Assembly: GCA_947424985.1 (NCBI GenBank)
Contig: CANDYN010000033.1
Location: forward strand, 1-9,880
Origin: Rickettsiales bacterium
GTDB taxonomy: Bacteria; Pseudomonadota; Alphaproteobacteria; Rickettsiales; Deianiraeaceae
Direction: 5' to 3'
DNA length: 9,880 nt
A program made the translations under genes and the position numbers. How positions within the stretch are numbered: the stretch's first letter is position 1; each line of letters opens with the position of its first letter. Below, one piece after another: positions 5,581 to 9,880 of this stretch. The notes below the pieces were generated by a model that did not search any database, was not told the DNA's origin, and saw nothing but the letters and a program-made list of their open reading frames with translations.

Positions 5581-6045
5581 TTATCTTCTGCTATCTTTTT
5601 TACTTCCTTTTGTAGCTTTTTTATTGGGCTGTCTAGTTACAACTTCAGGTTTAGGCTCTGGAGCTGGACTTGTTGTTACTGTTGTTGTTACAACTGTTTC
5701 ATTTTGTGCAACTATTTTATTCGCATCAACAGGAGCAGCTTGAACTGGTTGAGCCATAGGATCAGCCGGATTTACCATAGCCTGTCCATTCGCATCAACA
5801 GGAGCAGCTTGAACTGGTTGAGCCATAGGATCAGCCGGATTTACCATAGCCTGTCCATTCGCATCCACAGGAGCAGCTTGAACTGGTTGAGCCATAGGAT
5901 CAGCCGGGTTTGCTGGCATTACAAGTGTATCTTCTTGGTTTTGTCCTCCAACTAAAAATGGAGCAAATTTACCGATTGTTGAAGAAAGTCTTAATCCGAG
6001 TAGGAAAAATAGTAACATTAATAAGACGTTAATTAGCTTTTTCAT
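5581..6045 (-). CDS. Membrane-anchored Pro/Ala/Gln-rich protein with 23-residue tandem repeats, function unknown
   Basis: The start is set at the ATG at 6045, giving 154 residues that open with MKK and a strong hydrophobic segment (about residues 4-20). An upstream in-frame ATG (6084) would add 13 residues from within the promoter region and is rejected. The hydrophobic segment is a signal anchor or uncleaved signal, so most of the protein is probably periplasmic. Residues 46-109 hold two full 23-residue repeats and one partial, each starting NPADPMAQPVQAAPVDAN. A Thr/Val stretch and a Pro-Glu-Pro-Lys segment follow, then a basic tail (KKATKGSKKDSRR). Such Pro/Ala-rich repeats often act as flexible spacers. 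No catalytic domain is visible. pgk follows 6 bp downstream. Family not recognised. Confidence 0.75.
   Translation of the reverse strand: MKKLINVLLMLLFFLLGLRLSSTIGKFAPFLVGGQNQEDTLVMPANPADPMAQPVQAAPVDANGQAMVNPADPMAQPVQAAPVDANGQAMVNPADPMAQPVQAAPVDANKIVAQNETVVTTTVTTSPAPEPKPEVVTRQPNKKATKGSKKDSRR
5722..5911. repeat. 69-bp direct tandem repeat, 2 full copies plus one 52-bp partial copy
   Basis: Copies at 5722-5790 and 5791-5859 look identical; the third (5860-5911) is cut at 52 bp and differs at two positions (CATCC for CATCA, GGG for GGA). The length is 23 codons exactly, so copy number can change without breaking the reading frame. Near identity at synonymous sites points to recent duplication or ongoing homogenisation. 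Confidence 0.95.
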
Positions 6046-6070
6046 ATAGTTAAAATAGTAAAAATATAAG

Positions 6071-6100
6071 ATATTAAAACACAAAAAAAATTATAGTCAA
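6071..6100 (-). promoter_or_regulatory. Predicted promoter of the repeat protein-pgk operon
   Basis: Minus-strand TTGACT (6100-6095), 18 bp, then TAATAT (6076-6071), placing the start near 6064 and a leader of about 19 bases before the ATG at 6045. Its -35 lies 11 bp from the -35 of the divergent promoter at 6112. Confidence 0.5.
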
Positions 6101-6111
6101 CACTTTTTTTC

Positions 6112-6140
6112 TTGACTATTAATATACATTGTCATAGTTT
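6112..6140 (+). promoter_or_regulatory. Predicted promoter of the acidic hydrophobic-hairpin protein
   Basis: TTGACT (6112-6117), 17 bp, then TAGTTT (6135-6140); the start would be near 6147, before the ATG at 6160. This argues that the coding region does not begin at the in-frame TTG at 6112, which is the -35 box itself. Confidence 0.5.
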
Positions 6141-6159
6141 TAACTGTTTATTAATTGGT

Positions 6160-7302
6160 ATGGCTGTTGCGTCGAAGGAATTACAAAGAAAGACTCACAT
6201 TTATAAGCTAAACAGTGGTGCGAGTCTTGATAGCTCAAATGCCTATGATCCAAAGAAATCCAGGGGATATCAAGAGAGTCAAATAAAGCAAAAGCAGCAG
6301 ACAAGTGGTGTTATCGTGAAAGGTGATGGGGATAATGAGTTTAACAAACAAAATCAAAGCACTGAGCAGAAAGAGGTGAATGTTTTTGATGATCAAGAAG
6401 AAGAAGTTCCATCTCAAGCTAATGATAGCGATCTTGGTGGTGAAATTGAAGAGTTTGAAGAAGAAAATCCGCCACTAATCGATAAAGATCAAGAAGGTAT
6501 TGATAGTGGTAAAAACCAAAAGAAAGTTCGCTTTGGGGACGAACAAGATGATGATCAGTTTCGGGATGCCACTGAAGAAGAGCAGATTAATGAAGGGGAT
6601 CGAGAAGAAAATCTGATTGATGATAATCAAAGGGATAATACTGATACAAATGAACAAGAAGGGGGCGATGTTGCAGAAAACGAAGAAGAAAAGGGCGATG
6701 TCATGTCAATGGATCAGAGTGAAAAAAAAGACGCAAAAACTGATGGAAAAGATGATAAAGCTAAAAAAGATGATGATAACAAAAAATGGTACAATTCTCA
6801 TCCAGCTTGGTTGATGCCCATTGCGGTTGCTGCAATGGCAGCGGCTGTAGGTGGTGCTTTGGCGCTAGGGCCTGGTTTGCTTGGGGCTATTGCATTTTAT
6901 ACTGCATGTGCTGTAGCTGGAGCGGCACTTTATGCTACTAAAGATATCTATAGCAAGCAGATAGAGCAAAATGCAGCAGTATCTGCACGAGCAAAGTTTG
7001 GCGTTGGCGCTGGTCTTGAGCAAGACAAAGATAAGCCCGTTAATGAAAAGGAAGATCAAAAAAGCCTGGAGGGAAAGAATGGTGATAAATCGGTAATGAA
7101 TGAGAAAGATAGCCAAGAAGCAAAGGGGAACGATGATAAGCAGGGTTTAAAAAATCTAGATAATAAGCAAAAAATTCTAAAACAGGGAAGCGATATATTG
7201 AAAAATGGCAAAAAAGAAGCTGATAAAGATATGGGTAAAAATACAAATAATGCTAAAAATTTACAACAAAAGACCGATAAAAAGGTCAACGCACGAATTT
7301 AG
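6160..7302 (+). CDS. Acidic, low-complexity protein with a central hydrophobic hairpin; candidate secreted or membrane-inserting protein
   Basis: The start is placed at the ATG at 6160, giving 380 residues; the longer in-frame opening from TTG 6112 would run through the predicted promoter. Residues 1-60 are polar and mildly basic. About 70-205 are strongly acidic (runs of Asp/Glu with Gln and Asn), turning Lys/Asp-rich just before residue 210. Residues 216-236 and 239-259 are two hydrophobic, Ala/Gly-rich segments joined by a short Gly-Pro turn (LGPGLLG), so they would span a membrane as a hairpin with both tails on the same side. Residues 260-380 are Lys/Asp/Asn-rich and probably disordered. 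There is no N-terminal signal peptide and no enzyme motif. A bilobed hydrophobic region between long hydrophilic tails is a layout seen in some effectors of intracellular bacteria; that role is inference. Family not recognised. Confidence 0.75.
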   Translation: MAVASKELQRKTHIYKLNSGASLDSSNAYDPKKSRGYQESQIKQKQQTSGVIVKGDGDNEFNKQNQSTEQKEVNVFDDQEEEVPSQANDSDLGGEIEEFEEENPPLIDKDQEGIDSGKNQKKVRFGDEQDDDQFRDATEEEQINEGDREENLIDDNQRDNTDTNEQEGGDVAENEEEKGDVMSMDQSEKKDAKTDGKDDKAKKDDDNKKWYNSHPAWLMPIAVAAMAAAVGGALALGPGLLGAIAFYTACAVAGAALYATKDIYSKQIEQNAAVSARAKFGVGAGLEQDKDKPVNEKEDQKSLEGKNGDKSVMNEKDSQEAKGNDDKQGLKNLDNKQKILKQGSDILKNGKKEADKDMGKNTNNAKNLQQKTDKKVNARI

Positions 7303-7319
7303 GGCTAAAGTTTTTTACC

Positions 7320-7347
7320 TTGCTTTTTAATTTCCACTCTCTATACT
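7320..7347 (+). promoter_or_regulatory. Predicted lipA promoter
   Basis: TTGCTT (7320-7325), 16 bp, then TATACT (7342-7347), a good -10 box. The start would be near 7354, leaving only about 13 bases before the lipA ATG, consistent with the lack of a Shine-Dalgarno sequence. Confidence 0.5.
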
Positions 7348-7366
7348 TTGTGAAATATATTTTGCT

Positions 7367-8251
7367 ATGCTTGAAAAACCAAGCTGGATAAGAGTTAAAG
7401 CGCCAACGTCACAAGGATATGCTGATGTTCGGGAGCTGATGCGTTCGAACAAGCTTCATACTGTTTGTGAAGAGGCGGCTTGTCCAAACATAGGAGAGTG
7501 TTGGGAGAAAAAGCATGCAACTTTTATGATTCTTGGTTCAATTTGCACTCGCGCTTGTAGATTTTGTAACGTTGCAACGGGAAAGCCCATGACGCTTGAT
7601 CCGCATGAGCCTGAGAAGGTTGCAGAGTCTGTGAAGATTTTAGGTTTGAGGCATGTTGTTATAACATCGGTTGATAGGGATGATTTGGATGATGGTGGTG
7701 CTGAGCATTTTGCTCAAACTATTGCAAAAATTCGAGAAACTTCACCAAATACTACAATTGAAATTTTAACACCTGATTTTTTGCGAAAAGAGGAAAAAAT
7801 TACGATAGATAGACTTGCGATTGACTTTCCACCGGACGTTTATAATCATAACATTGAAACAGTTCCTTCGCTCTATCCTTCAATTCGTCCCGGTGCGAGA
7901 TATTTTAATTCGCTTAGTTTACTGCAAAAGGTGAAGGAGAAAAATCCGAATATTTTTACAAAATCCGGGCTTATGGTTGGACTTGGTGAGGAAAAAGAGG
8001 AAATTTTACAATTGATGGATGATTTACGCGCTGCTGGTATTGATTTCATCACAATCGGTCAATATTTACGTCCAACTGAAAAACACGCTGAAGTTAAAAA
8101 ATATTACACGCTAGATGAATTTCGATATCTCGAAAGAATGGCTTGGATAAAGGGATTTTTAATGGTTTCAGCATCTCCGTTAACAAGATCTTCGTATCAT
8201 GCAGATGCAGATTTTGAAAAGCTAAAAGCTGCAAGATCCAAGGGCAACTAG
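7367..8251 (+). CDS. lipA: Lipoyl synthase (radical SAM)
   Basis: LipA inserts two sulfur atoms into protein-bound octanoyl groups to make lipoyl cofactors of 2-oxoacid dehydrogenases and the glycine cleavage H protein. The 294-residue protein has both cluster sites. Cys34, Cys39 and Cys45 (CEEAACPNIGEC) hold the auxiliary, sacrificed 4Fe-4S cluster; Cys60, Cys64 and Cys67 (CTRACRFC) hold the radical SAM cluster. Further family signatures are VITSVDRDDLDDGGA, the VYNHNIETVPSLYPSIRPGA stretch, KSGLMVGLGE, TIGQYLRP and the C-terminal RSSYHAD (274-280), whose Ser completes the auxiliary cluster. Nothing is missing. The start matches the short N-terminus usual in alphaproteobacteria (KPSWIRVKAP). 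lipB is not adjacent. The stop lies 10 bp from the convergent hemH stop. Confidence 0.97.
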   Translation: MLEKPSWIRVKAPTSQGYADVRELMRSNKLHTVCEEAACPNIGECWEKKHATFMILGSICTRACRFCNVATGKPMTLDPHEPEKVAESVKILGLRHVVITSVDRDDLDDGGAEHFAQTIAKIRETSPNTTIEILTPDFLRKEEKITIDRLAIDFPPDVYNHNIETVPSLYPSIRPGARYFNSLSLLQKVKEKNPNIFTKSGLMVGLGEEKEEILQLMDDLRAAGIDFITIGQYLRPTEKHAEVKKYYTLDEFRYLERMAWIKGFLMVSASPLTRSSYHADADFEKLKAARSKGN

Positions 8252-8261
8252 TTTTTATATA

Positions 8262-9302
8262 TTAATTAGTTGTGTTATTTATTTCGCTAAAAACCAAATC
8301 AGAGGCAAGTTTTGCGAGGCAATTTATATATTTTTCATCTGTTTGTAATGCTGGCACACGAGTATAGCTTAAAACCGAGTGTTTATCGGCAATTTCTCTT
8401 AGTTCAATATCAAGCTCAAAAAGCGTTTCAGAGTGTTCGCTTGTGAATGCAGTCGGAAATAAAACAATACCCTTCTGGTCATTGCAGGCTTTGATAATTT
8501 CACTTTCGGTTGTGGGTTTCAACCACTTTTTGGGTCCAACTCTTGATTGATAGCAAAGCCTTGCATCAATTTCTTCACCAAGCGCTTTTTCAAGTTCACT
8601 TTTAATTAAAGAAAATCCCGTTTCTATCTGTTTTTGATAAGGATCTCCTTTTTGAATGATAGATTCGGGAAGCCCATGAGCGGAAAATAAAAACCTTACT
8701 TTTGATGTATCAAGTTTATCTTTTTGGAAACTCTTTAAGATCAGCTCGGAACAGGCTTTTATGTAGTTTTTATTATCATGATAATCTAAAATTTTAAAAA
8801 CTTTTGATCCATTGTTATATTTCTTTTCAAGTTCATTCCATTTATCGAAAAAACTCTCAGTTGTTGTGGTAGAGTATTGTGGATAAAGCGGCATTAGTAT
8901 TATATTTTGCGGGTCAAATTCTTCAAGTTGTGGCATGACATCTTCTAAAAACGGTGATGCATGTCGCATGGCATAAAAAACACGCCAATTAATGCTTTTA
9001 TCGTCAAATTTTGAAAAATCTTTAAACAATCTATTTTGTAACGCGATTGCCTGATTTAATGTATTTTCGCCAAGTGGAGACTTTCCACCGAGCCTTTTAT
9101 ATATCTCAGTTGCCTTTCTTTTTCTTAGTTTTGATATAAATTTTGCAAGAAAAAAGCGTGGAATCGTTGGTATTGTTATTATTCTTTTATCAAAAAAAAG
9201 GCTAAATAAAAACTTTTCAACTTCCCGTAGTGAGTTAGGTCCACCAAGATTAAACAGTAAGACGCAAGATTTTATATTGACTTTATGTGGATCTTCTATC
9301 AT
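8262..9302 (-). CDS. hemH: Ferrochelatase
   Basis: HemH inserts ferrous iron into protoporphyrin IX, the last step of protohaem synthesis, usually at the inner face of the cytoplasmic membrane. The 346-residue protein shows LLFNLGGP (15-22), GGKSPL (72-77), MPLYPQYS (137-144), the SAHGLPESIIQKGDPY active-site segment with catalytic His209, CYQSRVGPKKWLKP (250-263), and FTSEHSETLFELDIE (286-300) carrying the conserved His290/Glu292 region. The C-terminal motifs (QSRVGP..WL.P, ELDIE) match the proteobacterial/mitochondrial class rather than the Bacillus class. The ATG at 9302 is the natural start, a few residues before the NIKSCVLLFNLGGP strand. It is a single gene, divergent from the lipoprotein gene across 64 bp; a TATAGT (9341-9336) could be its -10 box but no clear -35 is visible. 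Confidence 0.96.
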   Translation of the reverse strand: MIEDPHKVNIKSCVLLFNLGGPNSLREVEKFLFSLFFDKRIITIPTIPRFFLAKFISKLRKRKATEIYKRLGGKSPLGENTLNQAIALQNRLFKDFSKFDDKSINWRVFYAMRHASPFLEDVMPQLEEFDPQNIILMPLYPQYSTTTTESFFDKWNELEKKYNNGSKVFKILDYHDNKNYIKACSELILKSFQKDKLDTSKVRFLFSAHGLPESIIQKGDPYQKQIETGFSLIKSELEKALGEEIDARLCYQSRVGPKKWLKPTTESEIIKACNDQKGIVLFPTAFTSEHSETLFELDIELREIADKHSVLSYTRVPALQTDEKYINCLAKLASDLVFSEINNTTN

Positions 9303-9366
9303 AAATTAATACTGGATTTTTATTTTTTTTACTCTACTATAAAGATGTATTAACTTTTTAAAAGCA

Positions 9367-9880
9367 ATGAAATTTTTTGCTTACATATTTTTTTTTCTAC
9401 TCATAGTATCTTGCACGAGAAGAAATACAGCAAACGAGGACAATTGGTCGCGAAATGAAAGTTATAAAAAAGCATACGGAGATGTAAAAACGAGAATGCC
9501 AATACAAAATATTCCTTATGTTGTACGATCTGTTGAGGAAAACACGGGTAATAGCAGTAATGATCAATATGAAAAAGATCGAATGATGGATGACGCAAGA
9601 TATAGTTATGCGCTTTATGAAAATGATGTTAATCAAATGAGAGACATCATGTCAAAGGTTACGGATAGAATCAAGACCCAGACGTATGATCAAGCTGGCG
9701 GAGTCAAATACATATATGATAAAAAAGCAGGAGATTATGTTGTGGATCCCGACTCTATGCCAAAATCAATTGATGTTCCAACACTTCAAGATAGATATAA
9801 TGTGAATTCTCGCATGCACTACAAAACTTCCATTCCGGTTGATAATGCTTATGCGGTTTTGCAAATGCAATATGAGGGAT
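9367..9880 (+). CDS. Putative lipoprotein of unknown function, 3' end outside window
   Basis: Reading from ATG at 9367 the frame stays open to the end of the window (171 codons seen). Residues 1-15 are a short hydrophobic leader (MKFFAYIFFFLLIVS) ending in a lipobox I-V-S-C with Cys16, so signal peptidase II processing and lipid anchoring are expected. The mature part starts TRRNTANEDNW and is hydrophilic, with many Tyr, Asp, Asn and Met. A segment YDQAGGVKYIYDKKAGDYVVD (encoded about 9688-9750) looks like a small beta hairpin. Two antisense ORFs here are shadows. A TACTAT at 9335-9340 could serve as -10, without a clear -35. No family recognised. AT-rich codon use resembles the neighbours, giving no sign of recent transfer. 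Confidence 0.75.
   Translation, partial: MKFFAYIFFFLLIVSCTRRNTANEDNWSRNESYKKAYGDVKTRMPIQNIPYVVRSVEENTGNSSNDQYEKDRMMDDARYSYALYENDVNQMRDIMSKVTDRIKTQTYDQAGGVKYIYDKKAGDYVVDPDSMPKSIDVPTLQDRYNVNSRMHYKTSIPVDNAYAVLQMQYEG

Noticed and set aside
5722..5911. CRISPR array
   Set aside because: The 69-bp units are directly adjacent with no variable spacers, are multiples of three, and encode a continuous repeat protein.
5704..5955. 83-codon plus-strand ORF with repeated Arg/Ser/Leu-Asn-Trp units
   Set aside because: Its repeats are only the complement of the 69-bp coding repeats on the minus strand, which has a signal anchor, a promoter and an operon partner.
6112..6159. TTG start at 6112 for the hydrophobic-hairpin protein
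   Set aside because: This TTG is part of a -35 box TTGACT with a matching -10 downstream; the in-frame ATG at 6160 gives a more natural start.
6865..7289. Several overlapping minus-strand ORFs of 68-83 codons
   Set aside because: They are antisense to the Lys/Asp-rich tail of the plus-strand protein, giving Phe/Leu/Ser-rich shadows without start signals.
9397..9636. Minus-strand ORFs of 65 and 79 codons at the window end
   Set aside because: They lie opposite an open plus-strand frame with a convincing lipoprotein leader that is merely unfinished in this window.

Overview
This is an AT-rich, tightly packed stretch of bacterial chromosome. SmpB, a seven-iron FdxA-type ferredoxin, phosphoglycerate kinase, lipoyl synthase and ferrochelatase sit together with surface or secreted-looking proteins of unknown function. 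The alphaproteobacterial-type ferredoxin, a ferrochelatase of the class that resembles mitochondrial enzymes, near absence of Shine-Dalgarno sequences and low GC point to a host-associated alphaproteobacterium, most likely Rickettsiales- or Holosporales-like. The presence of pgk argues against the genus Rickettsia itself. This placement is inferred from motifs, not from a search.

Layout. 1-701: the 3' end of a coiled-coil protein gene, then, in another frame, a Gln/Asn-rich ORF that starts at a GTGA overlap and is probably its frameshifted continuation; a hairpin terminator follows. 775-886: promoter and tRNA with a CAT anticodon (Ile2 favoured over elongator Met). 843-1403 (-): a degenerate SNase-like protein whose last 13 codons are antisense to the tRNA. 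1462-1908: smpB. 1905-3951 (-): an amino-acid-type ABC importer made of a binding-protein/permease fusion and an ATPase. 4054-4380: fdxA. 4381-6045 (-): a membrane-anchored protein with 23-residue repeats, followed 6 bp later by pgk. 6160-7302: an acidic/lysine-rich protein with a central hydrophobic hairpin, transcribed divergently from the repeat protein. 7367-8251: lipA. 8262-9302 (-): hemH. 9367 to the end: the start of a lipoprotein gene running off the window.

How they work together. The conserved genes cover unrelated housekeeping jobs: ribosome rescue, electron transfer, glycolysis/gluconeogenesis, lipoate cofactor assembly and haem synthesis. They do not form one pathway. Real co-transcription units are the importer pair and the repeat protein-pgk pair. 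Convergent genes meet with overlapping or abutting stop codons. The least explained material is the set of low-complexity envelope or effector-like proteins (1-701, 5581-6045, 6160-7302, 9367-9880). I found no CRISPR array, transposase, phage gene or recognisable new multi-gene system.
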